Assembly: GCA_026416955.1 (NCBI GenBank)
Contig: JAOAEE010000042.1
Coordinates: forward strand, 1-64,000
DNA length: 64,000 nt
DNA from: Ignavibacteria bacterium
Lineage (GTDB): Bacteria > Bacteroidota > Ignavibacteria > Kapaibacteriales > UBA2268
Direction: 5' to 3'
The notes beneath the pieces were generated by a model that was given only the letters and a program-made list of their open reading frames with translations, did not search any database and had not been told where the DNA came from. Position 1 is the stretch's first letter. Each line of letters begins with the position of its first letter. This document shows, in pieces, positions 34,489-42,991 of this stretch. Position numbers and translations under genes: made by a program.

Positions 34489-37050
34489 TTATTTAACACT
34501 ATTTGCCCAAAGACAAAATAAGTCTTGTGGATTTACAAGCAAAGGATGGCTCGGCATAACTCGAATTGTAAAGCCTTGTTGTCCAGTTCCGGAACAAAAG
34601 TAACTGCCTTCGTAGCAGTAAACTTCGCCTTCGACAGAAGTTAAGTACAATACTTCGTAACTTGTATTATACATTTCACCGTGAGGGTCGAGCGAACCAT
34701 AAAAAACGTGAACAACAACATCTTCTGGGCGAAGTTTACCAAGTTTTATTTTCGCAGAAACTTTTACTGGCTTACCCACGTAAAATTCGCCTTCATCCTT
34801 GAACGAAACATCCAAGATTTGAACGCCATTCCATTCGGCACGAATGAAATCCTTCCAGTCCTTTAATTCTTTCGATACCTTCGCGCCATCTTGGGTTAAT
34901 TTATAATAGTTCTGCAATGCTGGAATATAGAAGCGAATTGTGTAGTCTTTTACCATTCTTGAGCAAGAAAATTGGCCAGCAACTGATTTTATAGAATTTC
35001 GCATAAATTCTACCCATTTTTCTGGTATTCTACTTACTTTCGAACGGTCGTAGAACAAAGGAACAATTTCTTGCTCCAAGATGTCGTAGAGTGAATTCGA
35101 TTCGATTATTTCTTGTTCTTCCCAGTTTGAATACTCCTCTCCGTGGCCAATAGCAAATCCGTTCGAGCCATTGAAAGCTTCGTCCCACCATCCATCGAGA
35201 ACGCTTAAATTGACAGTAGCGTTCAACGCGGCTTTCATCCCGCTTGTTCCGCTTGCTTCCAAAGGTCTAATTGGTGTGTTCAACCAAACATCGCATCCTT
35301 TTATCATTAGTCTTGCTATGACCATATCATAGTCTTCGAGAAAAACTACATAACGCTCTAAACCGTATTGTCTTACCTTATGAATAATTGTTTGTATCAT
35401 TTCTTTCCCAAGGTTATCTTGTGGATGGGCTTTACCAGCCATAATAATTTGCACCGGTCGTTCGGGATTGGTAAGTATTGATTTTAAACGCTCCATATCG
35501 CGGAATAATAGAGTTGCACGTTTATAAGGAGCAAAGCGTCGAGCAAAACCAATGGTTAATGCGTCGGGATTGAGATAATCATTTATTTTATTTAATTGCT
35601 CTGGCGAAAGGAACCCTTTTTGTCTTTGTTTTAAATAATTTCTTGCAAAAAGTACCAATCTTACTCTTCTTCGCTGCTTTTCCCTCCACAGTTCGTCGGA
35701 AGAAATCATTTCGATTTTATCCCAAAGTTCTTGGTTATCTGGTTCAATTCTCCATCTTGGGGTCATATATCTGTCGTAAAGTTCGGCAAACTCGCGGGCA
35801 ACCCAAGTCAAAGTATGTACCCCGTTCGTAATATGGGATATTGGGACTTCCTCTTCTGGGATGTCTTTCCACAACTCGTGCCACATCCGTCGAGCAACTT
35901 TCCCGTGCAATCGGCTAACTCCGTTTCGATAGGCCGAGAGCCTAAGTCCGAGCACAGTCATTGAAAAGCCTTCGGTCGTGTTGTATGGATTTATTTGCCC
36001 GAGCGAAAGTAGTTCCTCCATCGAAATCCCGAGCTCTTTGACATAATTTGAAAAGTACTTCTTTACGAGTTCTTGGTCGAAGACTTCGTTGCCAGCTGGA
36101 ACTGGTGTGTGAGTTGTAAAAACAGAGGAGCCAATAACAATTTGCTTTGCGGAACGAAAGTCGATGTTGAATTTTTTCATCAATAATCTTATCCTTTCAA
36201 GTAGGGCAAAAGCTGCGTGCCCTTCGTTTAAATGGATTACTTCTGGTTCGATACCAATTACCTTCAAAGCACGAATTCCACCTATACCAAGGATTATTTC
36301 TTGTTGTATTCTGGTTTCTCTGGTTCCACCATACAATTGGTCGGTTATGTCTCGGTAGGCAAGGTTTGTGTTTTTGTCGATATTTGTATCGAGTAGGAAA
36401 AGGTGGACTTTCCCAATTTCCATTCTCCACACTTGTGCATAAACCTTACCTTCGGGAAAATCCAATTCAACAATTAGAGGGTCACCATTTTTGTCTCTTT
36501 GGACAAGAAGTGGCATAGAGTAAAAATCGTTTGGAATATACAGCTCATTTTGCCAACCACTTTGTGTCAACTTTTGCCTAAAATATCCTTGCTGGTAAAG
36601 TAGCCCAATTCCAACAAGAGGAATTCCTAAGTCGCTTGCTGTTTTAAGATGGTCGCCAGAAAGAATACCTAAACCACCAGAATAATTTGGAAAACTTTCG
36701 TTAATACCATATTCTGGACTTAAATAGGCAATAGTTCCAACCTTATCGATACCAAGAGAATCGAACCAACCCTCGGATTCAAGATATTTACGAAAGCTGT
36801 CGTACACTGAATCGAGGAAAGCCACAAAATCCTTTTGCGAAGCCAAATCTTCCAGTTCTTCTTGGGTTAACTTATTAATTAGTAACACGGGGTTGTGGTT
36901 GACTTCGTCCCAAAGTTTGTTGTTTACTCGGATAAACAATTCCTTTGCATTATAGTTCCAACACCACCAATAATTGTAAGCTAGTTCTTTCAACTTCGCA
37001 ATTTTCTGTGGCAACTTTGCAGTAACAATGAAAGTCTGTACTGGTTTCAT
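34489..37050 (-). CDS. glgP: Alpha-glucan (glycogen) phosphorylase, GT35, DUF3417 type
   Basis: An 853-residue phosphorylase that releases glucose-1-phosphate from alpha-1,4-glucans. It belongs to the branch with an N-terminal DUF3417-like domain (KLKELAYNYWWCWNYNAKEL, residues about 19-38), as in Thermus and archaeal enzymes, rather than the E. coli type. Family segments include YLSPEYGINESFPNYSGGLG and HLNEGHAAFALLERIR. The pyridoxal-phosphate lysine is in EASGTSGMKAALNATVNLSV near residue 600. The C-terminal 130 residues hold a beta-rich domain (PVKVSAKIKLGKL). With glgA this completes a synthesis and degradation pair for storage glucan. Length and order look intact. Confidence 0.95.
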   Translation of the reverse strand: MKPVQTFIVTAKLPQKIAKLKELAYNYWWCWNYNAKELFIRVNNKLWDEVNHNPVLLINKLTQEELEDLASQKDFVAFLDSVYDSFRKYLESEGWFDSLGIDKVGTIAYLSPEYGINESFPNYSGGLGILSGDHLKTASDLGIPLVGIGLLYQQGYFRQKLTQSGWQNELYIPNDFYSMPLLVQRDKNGDPLIVELDFPEGKVYAQVWRMEIGKVHLFLLDTNIDKNTNLAYRDITDQLYGGTRETRIQQEIILGIGGIRALKVIGIEPEVIHLNEGHAAFALLERIRLLMKKFNIDFRSAKQIVIGSSVFTTHTPVPAGNEVFDQELVKKYFSNYVKELGISMEELLSLGQINPYNTTEGFSMTVLGLRLSAYRNGVSRLHGKVARRMWHELWKDIPEEEVPISHITNGVHTLTWVAREFAELYDRYMTPRWRIEPDNQELWDKIEMISSDELWREKQRRRVRLVLFARNYLKQRQKGFLSPEQLNKINDYLNPDALTIGFARRFAPYKRATLLFRDMERLKSILTNPERPVQIIMAGKAHPQDNLGKEMIQTIIHKVRQYGLERYVVFLEDYDMVIARLMIKGCDVWLNTPIRPLEASGTSGMKAALNATVNLSVLDGWWDEAFNGSNGFAIGHGEEYSNWEEQEIIESNSLYDILEQEIVPLFYDRSKVSRIPEKWVEFMRNSIKSVAGQFSCSRMVKDYTIRFYIPALQNYYKLTQDGAKVSKELKDWKDFIRAEWNGVQILDVSFKDEGEFYVGKPVKVSAKIKLGKLRPEDVVVHVFYGSLDPHGEMYNTSYEVLYLTSVEGEVYCYEGSYFCSGTGQQGFTIRVMPSHPLLVNPQDLFCLWANSVK

Positions 37051-37127
37051 ACTATATATTTCAAATATTAATAATAGTTTATTTAAAATAATTAAATTAA
37101 TACTTTTCGATTAAATACAAAAGTTAT

Positions 37128-37721
37128 ATGGAAATACAACTTGCAGTCGAGGTTTTGAGAAAAGGGGGGATTATTGCCTTCCCGACCGAAACTGTTTATG
37201 GCGTTGGTTGCGATATTTTCAATGTTAAAGCTGTTGAGAAAGTATTCGAGTTGAAAAAAAGAGAGAAAACCAAACCGCTTGCAGCCCACGTTGGCTCTTT
37301 GGAACAAATTCAGATGGTTTCGAATACCGATGTCAAATATTTCAATATTCTTTACGAAAAGTTTCTTCCAGGACCCCTTGCTATTATCCTTCCTAAACTA
37401 CCTATTGTCGACAGTGCTGTAACTTGTGGCTTGGATACTATTTCCATCCGGTTCCCCGATTGCAAAGAAGCAATAGAACTTGCTTTGGGACTTGGCAGGC
37501 CTATTGCTGCAACCTCGGCCAATATTTCTGGTTATCCTTCGGCTATCCACCATAGTGATGTGGAAAAGTACTTCCCCTCGGAACTGGATTTCATAGTTCG
37601 TGGGGGACTTACCAAGTACCAAAAGGAGTCTACAATAATAGACCTCACGCAAAATCCACCAGTGATTTTGCGCGAGGGTGCAATTCCAAAGCAAGTTATT
37701 GAAGATATTTTAAAAGACTAA
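37128..37721 (+). CDS. tsaC: Threonylcarbamoyl-AMP synthase
   Basis: Sua5/YrdC/YwlC family: makes threonylcarbamoyl-AMP for the t6A37 modification of ANN-reading tRNAs. GGIIAFPTETVYGVGCD (about 13-29) and KKREKTKPLAAHVGS are the substrate and ATP contacts. FLPGPLAIILPK, ISIRFPD, PIAATSANISG and a final STIIDL follow. At 197 residues it is the short form without the Sua5 C-terminal domain. It converges on leuD with 22 bases between stops. Confidence 0.94.
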   Translation: MEIQLAVEVLRKGGIIAFPTETVYGVGCDIFNVKAVEKVFELKKREKTKPLAAHVGSLEQIQMVSNTDVKYFNILYEKFLPGPLAIILPKLPIVDSAVTCGLDTISIRFPDCKEAIELALGLGRPIAATSANISGYPSAIHHSDVEKYFPSELDFIVRGGLTKYQKESTIIDLTQNPPVILREGAIPKQVIEDILKD

Positions 37722-37743
37722 ATTTTAAAACTATTGGATAAAA

Positions 37744-38238
37744 TTATTTCATTTTCTCCAAAAGCAATTTTCGTGTGTATGGTATTAAACCACCAGCATC
37801 GATTATTGCTTGCCGCGATTTGTGATGTGGCACAAGTTGGAACTCCTTGCCTTTTGTCTTGTTAATAACTTTGTCTTCGGTTACTTCCAATTCGTCGCCA
37901 ACTTCGGCTTCAATATCTGGGCAAATATAAGTTGGTAAACCCAAATTTATACTATTCTGTAAAAATATTCGGGCAAAATTTTTTGCAATAATTTTAATGT
38001 CGTATCCACGCAAGGTCGAAACTGCTTGTTCCCGAGACGAACCACATCCAAAGTTTTTTCCAGCAACAATAAAATCGCCGGGTTCGAATTGGTGGTTGAC
38101 TAAAATATTATGTAAATCTTTTATGTCGTCGAAAGCATATTGTGGTGTTTCGCTTGGAAGTACAGTTGCCATATATCTTCCGGGGTAAATGATGTCGGTG
38201 GAAATGTCGTCACCAAGAACATAGAGAACTTTTCCCAT
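37744..38238 (-). CDS. leuD: Isopropylmalate-dehydratase-type small subunit (LeuD family)
   Basis: A swivelling-domain subunit of about 164 residues. DDISTDIIYPGRYM (residues 10-23) leads into a loop reading YMATV, the position that tunes substrate choice in this family (isopropylmalate, homocitrate/homoaconitate or citramalate types). GKNFGCGSSREQAVSTLRG (read as one motif with the active-site Ser/Arg) follows, and the C-terminus has IPYTRKLL. The ATG at 38236-38238, two bases after the large-subunit stop with GGAGGTTG in front, is the clear start. It partners the large subunit just upstream. The actual substrate in this operon may not be isopropylmalate. Confidence 0.88.
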   Translation of the reverse strand: MGKVLYVLGDDISTDIIYPGRYMATVLPSETPQYAFDDIKDLHNILVNHQFEPGDFIVAGKNFGCGSSREQAVSTLRGYDIKIIAKNFARIFLQNSINLGLPTYICPDIEAEVGDELEVTEDKVINKTKGKEFQLVPHHKSRQAIIDAGGLIPYTRKLLLEKMK

Positions 38239-38239
38239 A

Positions 38240-39529
38240 TCAACCTCCATTCCTTGGGTCTGTAATAACACCAGTTAAAGCGCTTGCAGCAGCAACACTA
38301 GGCGAGCAAAGGTAAACCTCGGAGTTGGGGTTGCCCATTCTACCTTTGAAGTTCCTATTAGTTGTCGATAGAGCAACTTCGCCATCGCCAAGAGCACCTT
38401 GATGAACACCAAGGCAAGGTCCGCAACCGGGATTGACCACAACTGCTCCAGCTTCCATCAAATCTAAAACATAGCCAAGTTTGATTGCTTCGCGAAGTAT
38501 CTTACCCGAGGCTGGAAAAACAAGCATCCGCACACCTTTTGCTATTTTTTTACCTTTCAGGATTTTAGCAGCAGCCTCTAAGTCCTCGAGTCTTCCGTTT
38601 GTGCAAGAACCAAGAACAACTTGGTTTATCTTTATCCCAGCAACTTCCGAAATAGGTTTTACATTGTCGACCGTATGGGGGCAAGCAATCTGGGGTTCTA
38701 AATTTGTTACATCGATATTGATTTCTTGGACATACGAGGCGTCCTCGTCGGGAAGTATTAGCTCGATTTCTTCTTGTACACCGGCTTCTTGTTTTAAATA
38801 CCTTAGTGTTTCGTCATCTGGTGGAACAATTCCCGATGTCGCACCAGCCTCTACAGTCATATTACATATTGTTAGCCGACCAGATGTGTTCATATTTCGA
38901 ATGGTTTCGCCGTGAAATTCAATAACTTTGAAATTTGCTCCTTCGGCACCAAGCAATCCAACCAGATACAGTATCAAGTCCTTTGGTTCAACATAATTTT
39001 GAAATTTCCCTTTAACTACAACTTTAATTGTTTCTGGAACTTGCACATTTAAAATTCTGCCAAGTGTCCAAACCGAGGCCATTTCTGTTGCTCCAATTCC
39101 AAAGGAGAAAGCACCCAAAGCGCCGTGGCTTGTTGTATGGCTATCGGTTCCAACTACAACATAAGCCGGGCGGACATATCCATTTTCTGGCAATATTTGG
39201 TGGCAAATTCCCATTTCGTCGGTACGAATATCGTGGAACTTGCTAATTCCTTGCTGAGCGACAAATTCTCGCACTTTTTTCTGGTTCGTTGCGGTTTTGG
39301 AACTTTCTGCTGGAACTCTATGGTCGAATATTATTGCAATTTTATTTGGGTCCCATACTTTTGGCTCCAAACCAGTCCCTTTGTATATTTCTAAGAATTG
39401 ATTAATAACCAAAGCAGCATTTTCGTGCGACATTGCAAGGTCTACCATTGGCTCCAAGACATCTCCAACTTGGACTTCCTTTTGTCCTGTTGCTTTGGCT
39501 AATATTTTTTGAACCAAGGTTTGTCCCAT
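38240..39529 (-). CDS. leuC: Isopropylmalate-dehydratase-type large subunit (LeuC/HacA branch)
   Basis: A 429-residue aconitase-family large subunit of the short LeuC2/HacA/DmdA-like branch, smaller than the 460-470 residues of the E. coli type. Motifs include HENAALVINQF, FDHRVPAESSKTA, VVGTDSHTTSHGALGAFSFG (4Fe-4S Cys is replaced in this segment by the usual Ser), then the cluster cysteines in LGSCTNGRLEDL and PGCGPCLGVHQGALGDGE. C-terminal NRNFKGRMGNPNSEVYL is typical. It forms a heterodimer with the small subunit. By family it dehydrates and rehydrates a 2-hydroxy-tricarboxylate or 2-methylmalate type substrate. Neighbours suggest citramalate; see findings. Confidence 0.9.
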   Translation of the reverse strand: MGQTLVQKILAKATGQKEVQVGDVLEPMVDLAMSHENAALVINQFLEIYKGTGLEPKVWDPNKIAIIFDHRVPAESSKTATNQKKVREFVAQQGISKFHDIRTDEMGICHQILPENGYVRPAYVVVGTDSHTTSHGALGAFSFGIGATEMASVWTLGRILNVQVPETIKVVVKGKFQNYVEPKDLILYLVGLLGAEGANFKVIEFHGETIRNMNTSGRLTICNMTVEAGATSGIVPPDDETLRYLKQEAGVQEEIELILPDEDASYVQEINIDVTNLEPQIACPHTVDNVKPISEVAGIKINQVVLGSCTNGRLEDLEAAAKILKGKKIAKGVRMLVFPASGKILREAIKLGYVLDLMEAGAVVVNPGCGPCLGVHQGALGDGEVALSTTNRNFKGRMGNPNSEVYLCSPSVAAASALTGVITDPRNGG

Positions 39530-39541
39530 TTCTCCTCCAAT

Positions 39542-40735
39542 TTAAACAACACCATCTTGACGAAGTTGTGCAATTTCTTCTTTTGTAATTCCAATCAGCG
39601 CAAGAACTTCTTCGGTGTGTTGAGAAAGTTTAGGTGGTGGATTGACAGCAAAACCGGGAGTTTTTTCGAACTTCGCTGTCAAATTAAATACTTTGATTGG
39701 TCCAATACCTTCTACTTCCAAGGTTGCAAATGTGTTGCGAACTTCGATTTGAGGTTGGTTCAAAGCGGCTTCGAGCGAAAGAATTTCACCAGCGGGAATG
39801 TCATTATTGTTGAGAAGTTCTACCCAATATTTAGTGGGTTTTTCCATCAATTTTTCTTCAACTAAGGGGTTCAATTCGTATCGATTTTTCTTTCGAATAT
39901 CTCTTTCTTTGAACCTTGGGTCTTCCTTTAAATGGGAAAGCCCAAGTAAATCGGCAAGAGTTTCCCATTGTTCTTGTTTGTTTGCAGCAATGTTGATGTA
40001 ACCGTCTTGGGTTTTGAAAGTGCCCGAGGGGGCAGCTGTAAAATTATCGTTTCCAAGCAATTCTGGTTGCTGACCACCAAGCATAAGATTTGCAACGACC
40101 CAACCCATAAGCGGCATAATAGAATCGAGTAGTGCAACGTCGATAAATTGTCCTTCGCCAGTGCGTTCCCGATGGTAAAGTGCCGCAAGTATTGCAAATG
40201 CTGCATTTAACCCGCCTACTGTATCGCAAACTGGGAAACCACAACGCAATGGGTTAAGTCGTTTATCTCCATTAATTGCCATTACACCACTCAGACCTTG
40301 TATAATTTGGTCGTATGCTGGTTTGAACGCGTCGGGGCCGGTTTGCCCAAATCCAGAAATTGCGCAATATATTAATTTGGGATTTATTTCTTTCAAAACG
40401 GAATAACCAACACCCAATCGGTCCATTACGCCGGGGCGAAAATTTTCGACAACAACATCAGAAACACCAACCAATTTTTTGAATATTTCTTGACCACGGG
40501 CATCTTTTAAGTTCAAAGTACAAGATTTTTTGTTTGAATTTTGGGCAAGGAAACTTGTTCCCATCAACATCTTGTTGTATTCAGTAACGCAACCCAATTT
40601 TCGTGCAAGGTCTCCATCCTTTGGATTTTCTATCTTAATCACTTCTGCCCCAAGTAAGGCAAGATGAAGTGTTGCAAATGGACCCGATAAAACGTTCGTT
40701 AAATCTAAAACTCTAATACCATCGAGTATTTTCAT
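39542..40735 (-). CDS. Class III (CaiB/BaiF) CoA-transferase
   Basis: About 397 residues of the formyl-CoA/succinyl-CoA transferase fold, which moves CoA between carboxylates. Seen: RVLDLTNVLSGPFATLHLALLGAEVIKIENP (typical N-terminal helix and strand, read in parts), NFRPGVMDRLGVGY, ISGFGQTGP, and the catalytic Asp in FPVCDTVGG near residue 175, then RTGEGQFIDVALLDS. The second ATG (40733-40735) is chosen: GGAGAG lies eight bases upstream, and its ATGA overlaps the lyase stop. It is the third gene of the five-gene operon. The acid it activates is not evident from sequence; citramalate or HMG are the candidates suggested by the lyase next door. Confidence 0.9.
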   Translation of the reverse strand: MKILDGIRVLDLTNVLSGPFATLHLALLGAEVIKIENPKDGDLARKLGCVTEYNKMLMGTSFLAQNSNKKSCTLNLKDARGQEIFKKLVGVSDVVVENFRPGVMDRLGVGYSVLKEINPKLIYCAISGFGQTGPDAFKPAYDQIIQGLSGVMAINGDKRLNPLRCGFPVCDTVGGLNAAFAILAALYHRERTGEGQFIDVALLDSIMPLMGWVVANLMLGGQQPELLGNDNFTAAPSGTFKTQDGYINIAANKQEQWETLADLLGLSHLKEDPRFKERDIRKKNRYELNPLVEEKLMEKPTKYWVELLNNNDIPAGEILSLEAALNQPQIEVRNTFATLEVEGIGPIKVFNLTAKFEKTPGFAVNPPPKLSQHTEEVLALIGITKEEIAQLRQDGVV

Positions 40736-41625
40736 TGCTCTCTCCATATTTTATAAACATAACCTGGTAAATCTTTGACAAAGAAACCGCAAGCATACTT
40801 TGTAACGCTTATAATTTTTCCGATGTTAATGTCATTTCGCAAACCCATTTTTTGAAGCATATAAACGAAGTCTTCGGTGCAAACATTTCCCGATGGTTGT
40901 TTAGTGAAAGGGCAGCCTCCAAGCCCCCCAAATGCAGTTTCAATATATTTCACACCATTTTGCATTGCAACATAGGTGTTTACCATTCCCAGCCCATATG
41001 TGTTGTGGAAATGGCAAGCAAATTCTGCATCTGGGTTCATTTTTTGTAATCGAGAATACATTCTTTCGACTTTTTGGGGGAAAGCGTAGCCCGAAGTGTC
41101 GGCAAGGCTAACCTTGTTTATTCCTTCGGAAAAGTAACGTTCGCAGATTTGGAATACTCGCTCCTCGGGAATTTCGCCTTCGTAACCACAACCAAAAGCA
41201 GATTGGACTGAAACTTGGATGTCCTTTCCAAGTTTTATTGCTTCTTTTGCAATATTTACAATACGTTCCAAAGCCTCGGATACGCTCATACCAGTATTCT
41301 TTTTCGAATGGGTTTCGCTTGCCGAAACTCCCATACAAATCAAGTCCACATCTGCTTTCAATGCTCTTTCAAACCCTTTCTCGTTTAAAATTAGACCTGA
41401 GAACTTGGTCTTTCCATTTTTTTTGGGTTTAATTTCTTGGAACAACTCGTCCGTGTCGGCCATTTGTGGCATAATTTTGGGATTTACAAAAGAACCAAGT
41501 TGAATGATATCGATACCAGCTTCGACAAGGGTTTCTGTCCATTGTAATTTAGTAATTGTTGGAACGGGCTCGCTTTCCATTTGTAAGCCATCGCGCAAGC
41601 CTACTTCGTGGATAAATATTTCCAT
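40732..41625 (-). CDS. HMG-CoA-lyase-family 3-hydroxyacyl-CoA lyase
   Basis: A 297-residue TIM-barrel lyase of the HMG-CoA lyase group (DRE-TIM). Residues 3-16 hold the HEVGLRDGLQ motif, SFVNPKIMPQMAD follows, and the metal-binding HFHNTYGLG lies near 200. The active-site loop, GLGGCPFTKQPSGN near residue 238, has the conserved Cys but reads FTKQPSGN where true HMG-CoA lyases read (Y/F)AxGA(S/T)GN. The likely reaction is cleavage or formation of a 3-hydroxy-3-methyl-type acyl-CoA such as HMG-CoA or citramalyl-CoA. It follows the dehydrogenase gene by 14 bases and overlaps the CoA-transferase gene by ATGA. Confidence 0.88.
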   Translation of the reverse strand: MEIFIHEVGLRDGLQMESEPVPTITKLQWTETLVEAGIDIIQLGSFVNPKIMPQMADTDELFQEIKPKKNGKTKFSGLILNEKGFERALKADVDLICMGVSASETHSKKNTGMSVSEALERIVNIAKEAIKLGKDIQVSVQSAFGCGYEGEIPEERVFQICERYFSEGINKVSLADTSGYAFPQKVERMYSRLQKMNPDAEFACHFHNTYGLGMVNTYVAMQNGVKYIETAFGGLGGCPFTKQPSGNVCTEDFVYMLQKMGLRNDINIGKIISVTKYACGFFVKDLPGYVYKIWREQ

Positions 41626-41639
41626 TTTTGCCTCAGAAT

Positions 41640-42773
41640 TTATATCTTTTCAGCAATTGCACGAGCCATATCCAAAGTGGAGTGGCTACCGCCCATATCG
41701 TAGGTTCGAACTTTGCCTTCTTTTATTACTTCTGCAACTGCTCTTTCGATTTGCTCGGCTTTTTCTGTTTCGCCAAGCCAGTCGAGCATCATCTTTGCAG
41801 CCAAAATTGTTGCAATTGGATTAACTTTGTACTGACCAGCATATTTGGGTGCCGAACCGTGGGTTGGTTCGAAAACTGCAAGTTGTGTTCCAATATTTCC
41901 AGAGCAACCAAAACCAAGACCACCAACCATTTGGGCACACAAGTCGGAAACAATATCGCCATAAAGATTTGGCGCAACTAAAACATCGTAATTGTGTGGG
42001 TTCTTGAGGAGCCACATTGTGATTGCATCAACATTTGCCTCGTCATATTCAATTTCTGGATAATCCTTTGCAACTGCTTTAGCTGTTTCAAGATACAGAC
42101 CATCTGTTGCTCGAACAACATTTGCTTTATGGACAATGGTTACTTTCTTTCGACCATATTTTTTGGCGAACTCAAATGCGGCTCGAACGATTCGCTCCGA
42201 ACCTTTTCGAGTATTGATTTTGCAAGAAACTGCATATTCGTCCAATTCTAATTTTTCGAAAGGTGCAAAATTTTTCGAAAGTTTGCTTAAAACCTCTTTC
42301 AATTCTTGGGGAACTGGATGGAATTCAACTCCGGCATATAAATCCTCGGTATTTTCTCGAAATACAACTAAATCGATACCATCTCGGTAGTTCAGAGGAT
42401 TTCCAGTATAGGCTTTGCAAGGACGCAAGCAAATGTAGAGGTCGAAAAGTTGACGCATTCGAACTATTGGGGAACGGTAAAGAAGCCCTTTGCCCTTCAA
42501 TTCGGGAACGAGTTCTTCTTCGGCTTGTTTCGTTGGTTTCGAAGTAATTGCTCCAAACAAAGCAGCGTCGACTGTCTTCAACAATTCGATGGTTCTTTGT
42601 GGCAAAGCGTCGCCTTCTTTGCACCAAAATTCCCAGCCAATGTCGCCGTGAATATACTCGGCGTCGAGTTGGACTTTGTCCAGAACAATTCGAGCGGCTT
42701 CCATTACGTCTTGGCCTACCCCGTCCCCGGGCAACCAAGCAATTCGATAGTGTTTCTTAGATTGACTAGCCAT
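41640..42773 (-). CDS. Isocitrate/isopropylmalate-family NAD(P)-dependent dehydrogenase
   Basis: A 377-residue beta-decarboxylating dehydrogenase. WLPGDGVGQDVMEAA lies near the start. The substrate helix reads YRSPIVRMRQLFDLYICLRP (about 101-120): the Arg pair and Ser match isocitrate dehydrogenase, while the Asn that grips the gamma-carboxylate of isocitrate is Ile. DLVVFRENTEDLYAGVEF, VHKANVVRATDGLYLE, and the metal Asps in VDAITMWLL and APNLYGDIVSD follow; FEPTHGSAPKYAG shapes the NAD site. Candidate substrates are isocitrate, isopropylmalate and 3-methylmalate. It is the first gene of the operon with the lyase, CoA-transferase and LeuCD-type genes. Confidence 0.88.
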   Translation of the reverse strand: MASQSKKHYRIAWLPGDGVGQDVMEAARIVLDKVQLDAEYIHGDIGWEFWCKEGDALPQRTIELLKTVDAALFGAITSKPTKQAEEELVPELKGKGLLYRSPIVRMRQLFDLYICLRPCKAYTGNPLNYRDGIDLVVFRENTEDLYAGVEFHPVPQELKEVLSKLSKNFAPFEKLELDEYAVSCKINTRKGSERIVRAAFEFAKKYGRKKVTIVHKANVVRATDGLYLETAKAVAKDYPEIEYDEANVDAITMWLLKNPHNYDVLVAPNLYGDIVSDLCAQMVGGLGFGCSGNIGTQLAVFEPTHGSAPKYAGQYKVNPIATILAAKMMLDWLGETEKAEQIERAVAEVIKEGKVRTYDMGGSHSTLDMARAIAEKI

Positions 42774-42991
42774 AGTGTTATTTTCTTATTTGTGGAACAA
42801 AAGAAAATACAAAAATAAAGAATATTAAAAACTTTAGACTATATTATCTTTCTTTTATAACCCAATGTGTTAACACGAAATAAAAATCAATTGGTTTGCA
42901 ACCAAATTATGTTTATTCTTAAATTAGAATTAGAAATTCTAAACTATGTGGATGAAAATAATTGCAATAAAGAGATTTACGATTATTTGGT

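Noticed and set aside
36164-36430. Short ORFs inside glgP
   Set aside because: Overlap the conserved phosphorylase frame completely and show no independent signals.
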